Source: Macrotis lagotis (lineage: Eukaryota > Chordata > Mammalia > Peramelemorphia > Peramelidae). From it: DNA of 64,000 bases. The translations under genes were made by a program, and so were the position numbers. The DNA lies in the NCBI RefSeq assembly GCF_037893015.1, contig NC_133660.1, positions 281,481,067 through 281,545,066 of the forward strand, read 5' to 3'. This document shows, piece after piece, positions 12,070-24,859 of the stretch. Every line of letters starts with the position of its first letter. Position 1 is the first letter of the stretch. The notes under the pieces are model-generated. The model saw nothing but the letters and a program-made list of their open reading frames with translations. It searched no databases and had not been told where the DNA came from.

Positions 12070-13195
12070 TTATATTCCTTCGTTAGGCAGTCAAGTCAAT
12101 AAACATTGATTGAGTAATCCTACCATGGCCAGGCCCTGTGTTTAGGGATACTAAAGAAAAGCCACAAAACAGAAAGGGGAGAGCCATAATTATGGACAGA
12201 CAAAGGATGGCCTAGGGACTTTGGGAAGAGTTTCAGAAAGGAAGCTCTGTCATCAAAGGATACTAGGAAAGATCTCTTCCAGAAGGTGGGGTTTTAACTG
12301 GGACTTACTGAAGTCAGTGAAAGTGGGAGAGGGAGATGAGACAGGAGAGAATTCTAGGCAAGGAAAGATAGTGTCAATGTCACCAGATTTCTGAGTACAT
12401 CTAGGGAATAAGGTGTAGGAAGGATGGAAAGGTAGGAGATAGCCAGGCCACCAAGGAGTAGGGTATAGGAAGGATGAAAAGGCAGGAGAGAGACAGGCCA
12501 TTGAAGAGCTTTCAAAACTAAACAGGGGATTTTATTTTTGCTCCTGCAGGACACAGCAAGCTACTGGAGTTGATTAAGGGGTTAGGAGGATGATGGGGGC
12601 AGAGAACAAGATAGAAAGAGAAAGAGTTGAGGGCAACTGCAATAATCCAGGTGTGAGGCAGAGGCTTACCCCAGGGGGTGGCAGCTATGTCAAAAAGGAG
12701 AGGATGTATATGAGAAACTTCAGGAAGGTAGAAACAACAAGGTTTGGCTTTGTAGGTGACCGTGAACCTTAATGTTAATAGGAAAGTCGGGAAGAGGGTG
12801 TTTTGAACAAGCTAAGTTTCAAGTGCCTACAGGATATCCAGCCTGAAATGTCCAAAATGCAGATGGTGATGAGAGACTTGGCTTAGGAAGGTTAGGGATG
12901 AATCTGGGAATTCTCTTGAAGCCATGGAAACCAAGATAGCCAAGTGAGACAGAATCAAGTGAAAAGAGAATAGGGCAAGGAGAGACCACACACAATTAGT
13001 GGGCATGGTCTGATGAAGATCTAGCAAAGGAGACAGAGGAGGAGTGGTCAGACAGGTAGAAGGAAAACCAAGAGAGAGAGAGAGGTGTCCTGAAAACCCA
13101 GAGAGAAGGGAATATCCAGAGAAAGGTGAGACCGACAGTGTCCAAGGCTGCAGAGAGGCCAAAAAGGATGAGTTTTGAGAAGCTATTGATTTGAC
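12070..13195 (+). repeat. Long dispersed repeat of unnamed family, about 1.1 kb
   Basis: A collinear set of phrases I recognise as a frequent marsupial/monotreme repeat: CAATAAACATTGATTGAGTA, ATAAGGTGTAGGAAGGATGG, GAAGAGCTTTCAAAACTAAA, GCAATAATCCAGGTGTGAGG, CAGGATATCCAGCCTGAAAT. It has a short internal tandem duplication (12410-12500). A second partial copy is at 47490-47960. The family name is unknown to me. Confidence 0.6.
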
Positions 13196-13489
13196 CATTA
13201 AGACTCCCTGGTCACTTTCAGCCGCTGGTCAGCTCCTCCGCTTTCTTCCCTTGATTCTCCCAGTTTCATGGAACCCCATGGAACCTGGACGCTGGCTAAT
13301 CTCAGTGATGGGCACTCACTGGTCCAGTTGGTGCCGGAGCATGAGTGGCCACTAGAGGTCAGGCCAAGACAGCCTAACCCAAACTCGCCTGCCCGAGGCC
13401 ACAGAAACTGAAAGTGAAGGTCAATTATATTTGTTCTTAATGAATTAAATATTTTGTGTCTCTGTTTTTCCAACTACACGCAATCATTC

Positions 13490-14665
13490 TTTGCAAGGTT
13501 TTGAGTTTTAGATTTTTCTCCTTCCCTGTCTTCCCTCCCCTCTCCCCTTCACCAAAAGCAATCTAATGTAGATCCTACATGTATCATGCTAAACATAGAA
13601 CTGTTAGTCATGTTGTAAGAGAAGAATTGAATCAAAATGGAGGAAAATCAAGAGAGAGGAACAAACATAATACAAAAGATAACTTTTAAGAATTGAAGAT
13701 AATAAGCTTTGGTCTTCCTTTAAACTCCACAGATCCTTCTCTGGATATGGATGGAATTTTCCATCACGTCTCAGAACTGTCTTTGATTACTATATTGTTG
13801 AAGTGAACAAATCTATCACAGTAGGCCATCACCCAATGTGGCTGTTCTTCTGGTTCTGTTCTCTTCATTCAGCATCAAGTCATACAAGTCTTTTCCAGGC
13901 TTTTCTGAAGTCCCCTCCCTCATAATTTCTTATGGAACAAAAGGACTCCATCATATACACATACCCAATGGATGGGCATTCCCTCAATTTCCAATTCTCT
14001 GTCACTATGAAAAAGGCTGCTTAAATATTTTTCTTCATGTGGATTTGGTAGGGGGGGGGGTGTTTGTTTTGGACAAGACAGTGGGGTTAAGTGACTTGCC
14101 CAAGGTCACACAGCTAAGTAAAAATTAACTCTCTGAGGCCAAATTTGAACTCAGATCCTCCTGAACCCAGGGTAGGTGTTTTTATCCACTGCACTACCTA
14201 GCTATCCCAACATGTGAGTTTTTACCCTTCTGTGTGATCTATTTGGGAAACAGATCTAGAAGTGGCATTGCTGATTCAAAGGGTTCAGGCAGTTTTATTG
14301 TCTTTTGGGCATAATTTCAAATTACTCTCCAGAAGGGATGGATCAGTTAATAACACCACCAACAATAATGCATTGGTACCCCAGTTTTCCCACATTCCCT
14401 CCAACATTGATCATCTTCCTTTTTAGATATATTGAGCAATCTGAGAGGTGTGAGGTGGTACCTCAGAGTTGTTTTAATTTGCATTTCTCTAATCAATAAT
14501 GACTTAGAGCATTTTTTCATAAGACTATAGATAGCTATAATTTCTTCATCTGAAAATTGCCTTTTCATATTAATTGACCATTTGTCAACTGAGGAATGAC
14601 TTATAGTCTTATAAATGTGTCTCAGTTCTCTATATATTTTAGAAATGAGCAGAATATCTACTATT
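13490..14665 (-). mobile_element. L1 3' end, antisense, with nested SINE
   Basis: Antisense L1 text: CCAAAAGCAATCTAATG-like (about 13553), GGATATGGATGGAATTTTCC, ATTCAGCATCAAGTCATAC, CTTTTGGGCATAATTTCAAA, GTGTGAGGTGGTACCTCAGA, AATTTGCATTTCTCTAATC. It is split by a SINE at 14046-14208. Confidence 0.75.
14046..14208 (-). repeat. tRNA-derived SINE nested in L1
   Basis: Diverged reverse copy: CAGTGGGGTTAAGTGACTTG, then CACTGCACTACCTAGCTATC. L1 sequence resumes on both sides. Confidence 0.85.
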
Positions 14666-14669
14666 CCAG

Positions 14670-16310
14670 AAAAGCACCAGGTTTTGCTATCAGTGGACCT
14701 GGGTTCTAATTCTGCCTATCTTTGCAATCTCTTTGTCCATCAACTTTAATTCTCAGATGGACTAGACTTTCCATTCCTCTCCAATGGATGAGTAAACTGA
14801 GACCCATATCACCTCATCTGACTAATGCCTCTCAGGGAATGGCAGAGCCCAGCCTGGAGAGGCCCTTGGCCTCCTGCTGCCATCCTCAGTATCTGTTCAG
14901 AATCCTGTCCTTCCCCATGGCAGGGAAAGAGATTCTGCAGAGCCAGGGATTGAATGGATAATCCCCAGCTCAACCTCTTAGCCCATTAGGGCTGCGCCCC
15001 CAGTCCATCCTGGCATTAGAGAGGGTAGATAGGGGCAGCTTCAAACACTAAGCCTCACTTCTTTCCTGAACTGGGTCAAGATAATGGGATGCAGCTCAGC
15101 CAGCTGGGCCTCTTCTGTATGAACTGATACATAGAGAACAGCTTCCTCATAACTCCTTTGGTGATGATATTAGAAGTGACCAGTGACAGAGACCAAGAGA
15201 TACTTGGATAGGTGTTGCCCTTTCCAGGCTTGCCCTGATTGTTTGCTTTGGAAAGGATACCTGGCATCCTTGGTCTACCTGCCGGTCCTAGAGGGTTGAG
15301 CCACTCCAGATTTCATGCCGTTGACAAAGCTGTGGATGCCATCACTCAAGTCTAAGCACTCCTTCCCCTCCTCCCCATTTACCTCATTGCCTGTTCCCTA
15401 TCCCCCTTACAGTCACAATTTCATCAAGTGGATTCAGGTTTGGGGGAGATCCAATGGATAGAGGTCTGCCAATCAACATAAACATTGGAAGACATAACCA
15501 AACAAGAAAACCTAAGGAGAACTGGAGCTTAGGGGAGTGCTAAAGAACTAAAGCAGCTTCCCACCCTGCCCCTTCCTGGTTCCTTGTAGAAGTGGGGGAC
15601 AATGGGTGCAGGGGATTGCAGTTATCAGAACTTTGGGGTCCTCACATTCAATTCAGCAGCCATGAAGGGACTACCAGACATGGGGATATGAAAAAACCAA
15701 AAAGTCCTGAGGAAATCTAGGGGAGAGGAAGTACAAGGTGATGAGGGAGGGCTTTCTAGACAAGGGGCAGGAGAAAGAAGGGTGTGTCCAGGGAATGTCA
15801 GATTCAAGGTCAGGCATAGGTTTTTCTCAACTGAGGAAGACTTTAAATATCACACTGAGGAAGAATAGGAATTCCACATTTTAAAAAATGTCTTTTTGAA
15901 TTCTACAAATTCGCACACAGCAGAATCCAAAATGAAGATTTCTTATGAAAGCTCCCATCTCCACTTAGTTTTAAAATTATAAATTGTTTGCTTCCTTTTC
16001 AAAACTATCCTGCTTGTCTGTGCTTCCTTCTGAGTTCTCTTCTGTTCTCTATTGTATATTTTTCAATATTTTAATAATGGTCCATTTTTGGGGGGGCTTC
16101 ATTATTGCTACCCCAACTCCCCCCCCAACTTCTCACTTAAAAGAGAAAAAAGATGGGGAAAAAACCCAAATTCTTGTAACAAAAAAATGAAATAGGAATA
16201 TGCTGAAAGCTCTGAGCATTGACACCTCAGAGAGAACTGCTACCTCCCCACCTCCAGGGAGGGAACTGGTGACTTGGTGAGTGCAAACTGAAATATAATT
16301 GTTCCCTTTT
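14670..16310. other. Gene-free stretch downstream of GSTP1
   Basis: Mostly unique-looking DNA. A weak MIR-like core is at about 14680-14830. A minus-strand open segment (15076-15267) has no recognised homology. Confidence 0.3.
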
Positions 16311-16314
16311 TTTG

Positions 16315-16435
16315 CAACACGGCTAATAGAAATGTTTTGCACAATTTCACATAGGTAATCCCGAGCATATTGCTTGCCTCTTTAATGGGGAGGAGAGGGA
16401 ATGAAGGGAGAGAATTTGGAATTCAATTTTTTTTA
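16315..16435 (+). mobile_element. L1 3'-terminal fragment, sense
   Basis: GAAATGTTTTGCACAATTTC, GCATATTGCTTGCCTCTTTA and GGGAGAGAATTTGGAATTCA match the end of a marsupial L1-type 3'UTR. It lies about 0.5 kb beyond the GSTP1 3' end. Confidence 0.55.
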
Positions 16436-16980
16436 AATAGCAAGAATAATTTTTTGCAAGTTTTATTTTTCCTATCTTGCTTCATTTCTTCCGGGTAATT
16501 TACAGAGTGCTTGTGGAGAATCCATTTCCTCCCCACGAGTCTCTGCTTGCAGTTGCCAAGTTAGAGTTACAAGACTTCTTGACCCTCTAGGGTGCTTTAG
16601 TTCTTGATTTGAGGCTTCCTGGGCTCCCCACTGCAGGTCTGAGTGGGGTAGGGGGGTCTGCCTGCTTGCTCACATGCTGGGCTCTTGTACTGGCTCCCAC
16701 TCTCGCCTCTCAGGGTTGAGCCCTTCCTGGACTTTTTGAGGTCCAGAGCCCCAGATATTCAGGGCACTGAAGCAAAGCCCCATTCACCTTACCCTTGTTG
16801 CAGCTCTAATTGGAGGGAAGGCCATCAGCAAAGCCAAAGGTGTTGCTAACAGGAGGGGCTGAAGAAGTTGGGGGGTGGATGGTTGGGCACTCACTCTCAG
16901 AACAGTCAGGTGCACCCAGGGCCCTGCCCCTCCCCCTCTCAGTTAAATGAGGCGACCAGGTGTTTGTTTGTTTGAAAATC

Positions 16981-16986
16981 TTTATT
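16981..16986 (-). terminator. GSTP1: GSTP1 polyadenylation signal AATAAA
   Basis: The plus strand reads TTTATT here, which is AATAAA on the gene strand, about 25 nt past the TGA stop (17012-17014). The 3'UTR would be only about 45-50 nt, which fits the short GSTP1 3'UTR I recall from human. Confidence 0.8.
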
Positions 16987-17011
16987 TTGAGACGAGGATG
17001 GGGCTGAGCCA

Positions 17012-18578
<1,567 letters not shown>

Positions 18579-18579
<1 letters not shown>

Positions 18580-18710
18580 CTTGGGAACCTGGCGGAGCCG
18601 AGCAGGAAGCGGGCGGGGAGCGGCGGTTGTAATAAGCCCGGCCCCGCCCCGGCCCCGCCCCGGCCCCGCCCCGGCCCCCCACCCAGACCCCGGAATGTGC
18701 TGAGTCACGG
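18579..18710 (-). promoter_or_regulatory. GSTP1: GSTP1 promoter: ARE/AP-1 site, tandem GC boxes, TATA-like element
   Basis: On the gene strand the order is a TGACTCAGCA site (plus-strand 18698-18707), then three tandem GC boxes of the GGGGCGGGGCC type (about 18640-18680), then a TATA-like CTTATTAC (about 18629-18636), then exon 1 ending at 18579. TGACTCAGC fits both the AP-1 consensus and the antioxidant response core TGACNNNGC. The human promoter, as I recall it, has the same site followed by GC boxes and TATAAG in the same order. Regulation by NRF2/AP-1 and Sp1 is inferred from the motifs. The transcription start is not determined but should lie near 18600-18610. Confidence 0.75.
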
Positions 18711-19187
18711 TGGCCGGGGCATCCAGGGGCGCCGGGGGAGGGGAGAGGGGCCCGGAGGTTCCCCATCTGTAAAAGGAGGCGTCAGGGCGGTGCCCCCCCC
18801 CGACGCCCGGACCGGCTCTGGAGCCAGGAGCCCCCAGACCCGAAGAAGTACCGAGGGCAGGCCGCCAGCGACCCCCCGCGTCTGCCCAGAGCCGGGGCTG
18901 CTCCCTGGGGGGGACCCCAGCTTCGGCCCCCCCCAGTCAGATTGTCCCGGTTATGGGGGGGGCCTGCGGGAAAGGGGGGCACGTGACTGGAGCATCTGTG
19001 GGTCCGAGAGGTCTGGAACCCAAGTTAGAATGGAGGGGGGAATCCCCCCATGGGCCAGTCACTCGGAGGCCCGCGGGGGCCCAGGACCCGGGCCCATCAT
19101 CCCTGACCTGCGCTCTGGCAGGAGGCACCCCAGAAGGAGGAGCCCCAGCCCTTCCCTGCGTGGAGGAAGCTGAAGCTCGATGAGTGG

Positions 19188-19535
19188 GAGAGAGTGAGTG
19201 TGAGTGTGTAAAAGTGAGTGTGTGCATGTGTGAAAGTGAGAGTGAGTGTGTGTACATGTGTGAAAGTGAGTGTGAGTGTGCACATGTGTGAAAGTGAGAG
19301 TGAGTGTGTGAGTGTGCACATGTGTGAAAGTGAGAGTGAGTGTGTGTACATGTATGAAAGTGAGCGTGAGTGTGTGTGTACATGTGTGAAAATGAGTGTG
19401 TGTACATGTGTGAAAGTGAGTGTGTGTGTACATGTGTGAAAGTGAGCGTGAGTGTGAGTGTGTACATGTGTGAAAGTGAGCGTGAGTGTGTGTGTGTGAA
19501 AGTGAGTGTGCATGAGTGTGTGTGTGATTGTGTAA
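19188..19535 (+). repeat. TG-rich minisatellite upstream of GSTP1
   Basis: About ten imperfect units of roughly 20-40 bp built on GTACATGTGTGAAAGTGAG with GTGAGTGTGAGTGTGT spacers. Most units carry CATGTG. It lies about 0.5-0.8 kb upstream of the GSTP1 promoter. The His/Thr- or Ser/Val-rich ORFs across it are products of the repeat. Confidence 0.9.
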
Positions 19536-19539
19536 ACGC

Positions 19540-20035
19540 ACTCCAACTTGCCTCCTTTCCTTCTTCCCCTTTCCCCTCCCCCAAGGCCTGTACCCCAGCT
19601 TCCCTCCCTACCCCCCCATCCTCTGGGGCCTTTGAACCTTTAATCTCTCAAATTCCAGAGCACCCGGAGGCCCACACCCCTCCCTCGCCATCCACAGACA
19701 CGTCTGATCCTCCTGGACCCCGAAAGTTCATCTGGTTCTTCCCAAAGGGGTCCCTCCTTCTGGCCCCCCCGCTGCTGGCACTCCCCCCTTTCATTCGCAA
19801 CTGGAAAGACTTCTCCAGCTCCTCCTCTGCCCCCGACTCTGGCTCCAGGCCTCCTCCCTTCAGCCCCTTCTCACCCGGACCTCTCGGTGCCTCTCCCGCT
19901 GCCCAGCGATCATCCATCTCTGGCCCCCTTGGGTCGGGGCCTGCCGAGCCTCTCTCCTCGCCCTCTCTTCCTGGGGGTGACACTCTGCATCGGACCCTGA
20001 GGTCCCAGGTCCGCGGGAGGGGCCACCTCTAACCC
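19540..20035. other. GC-rich unique block, no supported gene
   Basis: Proline/serine-codon-rich sequence open on both strands. No conserved domain, Kozak-supported start or splice pattern was seen. It may be an upstream regulatory region of GSTP1 or a noncoding exon. Confidence 0.3.
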
Positions 20036-20282
20036 ATCAATATCTCATTGACTCTTTGGTTCCCCCAACCAGATTGTGCTTCCCCCCAGAACAGGTCTCC
20101 TGCCATGAGTGTATACTCATGGTCACAAATGCAGCTGGCATGACTTGGGTTCCTGTGGGACTTCTCTTCCTGCCTTTGTGGGGTATGGAGCCAGTATTGG
20201 AATCGTGGCAACAAAAACCAAAAAGAAAGAAAAAGAAAAAAGAAACCGGGGGAACAAATGATATCGATGAGGGATTTCTTTC

Positions 20283-20505
20283 TTATTTTAATTTTTTTCC
20301 CAATTACATGTAAAACAACTTTTTTTTTTTTAGGTTTCTGCAAGGCAGTGGGGTTAAGTGGCTTGCCAAGGCCACACAGCTGGGTCATTATGAAGTGTCT
20401 GAGGCTGGATTTGCTGCCCCCCAACATGTAAAACAACTTTTAACATTGTTTTAAATTTTTTTTTTGTTTCAAATTCTCTTCCTACCCCTTCCCTCTCACT
20501 GAGAA
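20283..20505 (-). mobile_element. L1 3'-terminal fragment, antisense, with nested SINE
   Basis: CCCAATTACATGTAAAACAA, TTTTAACATTGTTTTAAATT and CAAATTCTCTTCC are the reverse of the L1-type tail. Interrupted by a SINE with an 18-bp duplication. Confidence 0.6.
20325..20423 (-). repeat. Internally shortened SINE with 18-bp target duplication
   Basis: ACATGTAAAACAACTTTT at 20306-20324 (with its T-tract) and 20424-20441 flanks the insert. The copy jumps from GAGGCTGGATTTG straight to CTGCCCC, lacking about 55 bp of the usual head. Confidence 0.88.
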
Positions 20506-20519
20506 GACAAGACATTTGA

Positions 20520-20985
20520 TTTAGTTTGGGAACCCTAAAACTATAAGAAACCTTAAAAATAAAAGGTTAAAACAAAATGGACAGTAAATATAGGTTAGAC
20601 ATTTTTAAGTCTTCTCTAAGATTTACCTCTAGCTATAGGTAGAAACCATTAAGGTAATGACCATCCAAACTGGCAAAGAATGGAAATATTTATGCAAAAA
20701 CAAAGACTAAGAATAGGGAAAATTCTTGACTTCCTTTGTGGCCTGGCAATAAAGATTGCACAAATCAATCTGCCCAGATTACTCCTCAGGCTCCCATCCT
20801 TGGACAACAGCATCTGATGAATTGTTGTCTCTTCCCTCCCAGCATTCTGATCACAGGTGAGAGATGCCCAGGAGTCTTGACTTCTTACACAAAGGCAAGG
20901 TGATAAGTGAAGGTTGAGTTCTCACTAAAACAAAAAAAAAAAATGCTTATAGTTTTGAGAAACTTCTTATACTTTGTTATTTCCT
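20520..20985 (-). repeat. Partial copy of the long unclassified repeat (one end only)
   Basis: Matches 26095-26560 in the same orientation. Shared anchors are ACCCTAAAACTRTAA, TAGACATTTTTAA-like, CCATTAAGGTAATGA, CTGATGAATTGTTGTCTCTTC, TTTTGACTTCTTACA-like and TTTTGAGAAACTT. It stops at about the same point as the other two copies. A related flank block shared by 20090-20205 and about 26600-26705 accompanies it. Confidence 0.6.
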
Positions 20986-21469
20986 CCCATTTTGATCATA
21001 GCTGGCATCACGCTAACTAGATTGGGTAAAGAATTGTAGAAAGAAAATATGGAGGGGCATATTGGAGGGAGAAATAGCAGCTCTCGGAGACCTAGGGGAG
21101 CTGAAAGAATGGCCAGGCCACAATTATGAGGTCTGTCTGTGAGGGGGGGGCATAATGATGGACAATGCATCCACAGAATCAAGGGGAAAGTTACAGCCCT
21201 TTGATTAAATAACTCATACAAATAAGAAACACAAAACAGCAAAGGAAAATTCAGGTCCGTGTCTTCTGGAGCCCTCTGATGAAGTTCTGTAGCTTCAGAT
21301 GTTATTCCAGAAGTCCTCCTTCCTTTCTAGGAGAAGATCTTAACGCAACTTTTAAGTGGGTCAAAACTCATATTTTCATCCCCAGGAAATAAAACTCTGC
21401 AACTTCAAAATTCTAAATAATCAGAACTGCAGGTGAGCTCAGGCTCACAAAGATCAAACAGATTATTTT

Positions 21470-21624
21470 ATTATTTTGTTTAGTTTTTGCAAGGCAATGG
21501 GGTTAAGTGACTTGCCCAAGGCCACACAGCTAGGTCATTATGAAGTGTCTGAGACCGGATTTGAACCCAGGTCCTCCTGACTCCAGGGCCAATGCTCTAT
21601 CCACTGTGCCCCCTAGCCTACCCC
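21470..21624 (-). repeat. tRNA-derived SINE (WSINE1-like)
   Basis: Near-consensus reverse copy ending CACTGTGCCCCCTAGCC. Confidence 0.92.
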
Positions 21625-21735
21625 AGGTATTATAATCTTACATTGGCACAAGAGAGTATCACAGATAATATTATCCATGTTCAAATAACCAGAAGCAACA
21701 AAGCATTGCTTCCAGAATCATTTTAAAAACAATGA

Positions 21736-21883
21736 GAGAGGTGGCTAGGGGGCACAGTGGATAGAGCACCGGCCCTGGAGTCAGGAGGACCTGAGTTCAA
21801 ATCTGACCTCAGACACTTCATTACCTAGCTGTGTGGCCTTGGGCAAGTCACTTAACCCCATTGCCTTGCAAAAAACAATTAGA
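21736..21883 (+). repeat. tRNA-derived SINE (WSINE1-like)
   Basis: GGTGGCTAGGGGGCACAGTG head, CCTTGCAAAAAACAATT tail. Opposite in strand to the copy 110 bp upstream. Confidence 0.92.
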
Positions 21884-22929
21884 ACATCTTTATGTAACCC
21901 CAAATAATTTGCGTATAGTTCTACGGGTGTTTTAAATTTCAGCTGTAATGAACAACATGCATGAGGTTCCAAATAAAATGACATCTGAATTATTACCCTT
22001 CACTAAACAAGTTTCCATGCTTAAATCTTATTTTCTTAGAACAAAGCAACAGAGAGATTTTCTTAACTTCAATCTTATCTTAATGAATTTTATGTTTTGT
22101 TTCATAAATTTATTCACTTCTACCCAATAAACTCATGCCATTCGCAAAAAAGAAAATGAGCTTCTTCAGGAATGTCATCATATTTACATATATAAATAAT
22201 TTCAAAATACCAATGCTTATGCCATGGAATGATAACAAATTTAGATGAAGAGGAAGAATTTTTCTACTTGCAATTATTACAGTAACTTTAAATACTTTTT
22301 AATATCAACCCAATGGCTAATGATTCAGTATTGCAATGGCAACTTTCAATGTTTTTAGGAATAGAAATTTTCTATGAAAACTATAAGCAATAGTGTCACA
22401 TTATTGCAATAAATTAGCATACAGGTTTGAAAATGTAGTATGCCTTTTACAAATCACATAAAAACTTTTACAAAAGTCTTTTTCTGAGAGTGTTTCTCTT
22501 TTTTTAAAAAGCAACAATAAATATTACTGATGTTAAAAGGACAGTCACAAAAGCTTCATGAAATACATTAGTTGTGCACTTGTAAAGTAATAGACATCTT
22601 TCTTATTCAATTGTAAAGCAAAAATAAATCTTTAAAATTCGAATTTATTAAGCCTAAAATTTACCTTTAAGTATCATAAATAAGACAGGGAGAAGACACA
22701 CCTAATGACAAAGTTCACTAAGGCTTTAAGAAATATTCATTCTATTCCTCTTTATCTTTACCTTTATCATGAGAAATAATTTCATATTAAATCTTCAGAT
22801 TAACTTACATAGTTACAAGCAATATTATATGAGATTTGCTTTACCTAAATTTTCTTCATTCATTCATTCTGCTTGCTGCTAACAACACAATTTTGAACTT
22901 CCAAATGTTTCCTTTATAAGAACCTTTAA

Positions 22930-23082
22930 GGGGCGGCTAGGTGGCATAGTGGATAAAGCACCAGCCCTGGAGTCAGGAGGACCTGGTTCAAATCCTGTCT
23001 CAGACACTTAATAATGACCTAGCTGTGTGGCCTTGGGCAAGTCACTTAACCCCGTTTGCCTTGCAAAAACCTAAAAAAAAAA
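22930..23082 (+). repeat. tRNA-derived SINE with 12-bp target duplication
   Basis: ATAAGAACCTTT (22916-22927) and ATAAGAGCCTTT (23083-23094) flank it. Confidence 0.92.
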
Positions 23083-23287
23083 ATAAGAGCCTTTGGTCCT
23101 TACTAATAATCATAATTGATACAACTAGCAACATTTTGTTAAGATACCCAAAATTTCATAAGCCAAATCATGCTTTTTTAAAAATTTAAAAATCCCTTAA
23201 TTTAAATTGAGATAATTTTAGTATTACACAGATCATTCCATTTATAAGGTTAACAAATTAAAAGAGGTTGTATAACTTTAATACATC

Positions 23288-23439
23288 TTTTTTTTTAGGT
23301 TTTTCCAAGGCAATGGGGTTAAGTGGCTTGCCCAAGGCCACACAGCTAGGTCATTATTAAGTGTCTGAGTCTGGATTTGAACTCAGATCCTCCTGACTCC
23401 AGGGCTGGTGCTCTATCCACTGAGCCATCTAGTCACCCC
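23288..23439 (-). repeat. tRNA-derived SINE in long repeat copy 2
   Basis: Reverse copy, GGTTTTTCCAAGGCAATGGG to CCATCTAGTCACCCC. Copy 1 of the host repeat lacks it at the matching place near 4660. Confidence 0.9.
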
Positions 23440-24369
23440 TACATTTCTTAATCTAGGTAGTTATGTTCCTTTCCCTTCAGGACTTTCTTTTTTTTTTTTC
23501 TTTTTTTTTTTAACTAAAAGAAGATGTGGCTAGCTTCAAAAAGCTTCCTTCAGATATTTATCTCAAACTCTTTCTCCTATTTAAATTCAATTTGCTATCT
23601 TGATTTGTAAAAGGAAAGATTTTGGGGGGGGAGGGTTTCTAACTGAAGCCAAGCCACTAATATTATTAAAAACACTCTAGCAAGGAGCTAGACCCTGAAA
23701 TCTTAAAAATGATGAAATCTTTAATTAGATGATAATTTGCTATTGCTTATTCATTTTAAATAAGAGTTTTTAAAACAATTAAAGGAATAATTCACATTTA
23801 GGAAATTTCATTTCATTTATCTGAGGCTAAAAATGAACTAAGTTGCCTATGGATCTTATTTTTCCCAAATTTTGTCAAATAAAATTTTAGATTAATAATT
23901 TAGTATTTTATATAGTTATATACATAAATAATATATTTAAAAGTTAATATAGAATAGAATTTTTAAACTTCCATTCTTAATTCTGAGACCAAAAGCTTGA
24001 TTACTTCCTGAGTGTTTTCCATAGCAGCACCATACTCACTTTCATAATGCTAGAATTCAATCTACCCCAAGCATGAGCACATCAAACCATCCTAAACCAT
24101 TTCAAAACTGGGTTCCACACTCCCAGAAAGATTTCATAACTTACCTTTTGATTTATAGATTTAATATATATATATATATATATACATGTTACCTTAAAAA
24201 TCAAATTATAAATTTTCAGAGTTATTCAGATTTTAGTCAAATTCAGATAAAATTATTTGCACAATATTTACACGTTGCTTTTTATATGACAAGGACCAAG
24301 ACATTTCTTTTAAAATTTAAAATACAGATATTAAAAATGAATTTAAATTTCATATAAATTTGCATCCAA

Positions 24370-24540
24370 GGGGCAGCTAGGTAGCACAGTGGATAGAGCA
24401 CCAGCCCTGGAGTCAGGAGGACCTGAGTTCAAATCCAGTATCAGACACTTAATAATTACCTAGCTGCATTACCTTGGGCAAGTCACTTAACCCCATTGCC
24501 TTACAAAAACCAAAAAATAAAATAAAATAATTTTTAAAAA
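24370..24540 (+). repeat. tRNA-derived SINE with target duplication
   Basis: TTGCATCCAA (24360-24369) and TTACATCCAA (24541-24550) flank it; tail is (AAAAT)n-like. Inserted in long repeat copy 2. Confidence 0.9.
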
Positions 24541-24794
24541 TTACATCCAAATTCTAAATTTCCACAAAATATCTTCATTCAATGAACAGAATATTTTACA
24601 TAGAATAATGATTAATTTATAACCTTTAAAATAGTCAATTAAACCTAAATAGCTCTATAATTTTTTTATTTTTTAAAAACAAACTTTGAGTTTCAAAATG
24701 GCTTCTAGCCTATTCTATCTTTTTTAGATTTAGAGAGAGACAGAGATGAGTTATCCAGGAGGAAAGCCTCCAATGTGAATAAGATAAAGAGATT

Positions 24795-24796
<2 letters not shown>

Positions 24797-24857
<61 letters not shown>
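24797..24857 (+). repeat. (GA)n microsatellite
   Basis: About 30 GA units. Copy 1 has a mixed TC tract (about 3410-3483) at the inverted counterpart. Confidence 0.95.

Positions 24858-24859
<2 letters not shown>

Noticed and set aside
18937-19584. His/Thr/Ser-rich ORFs of 149-215 aa on the minus strand
   Set aside because: Translation of the TG-type minisatellite; three overlapping frames are open together.
19540-20035. Plus-strand Pro/Ser-rich and minus-strand Gly/Glu-rich ORFs as a new gene
   Set aside because: Both strands are open, there is no domain or splice support, and the ORFs start in or next to the minisatellite. Kept only as an unexplained GC-rich block.
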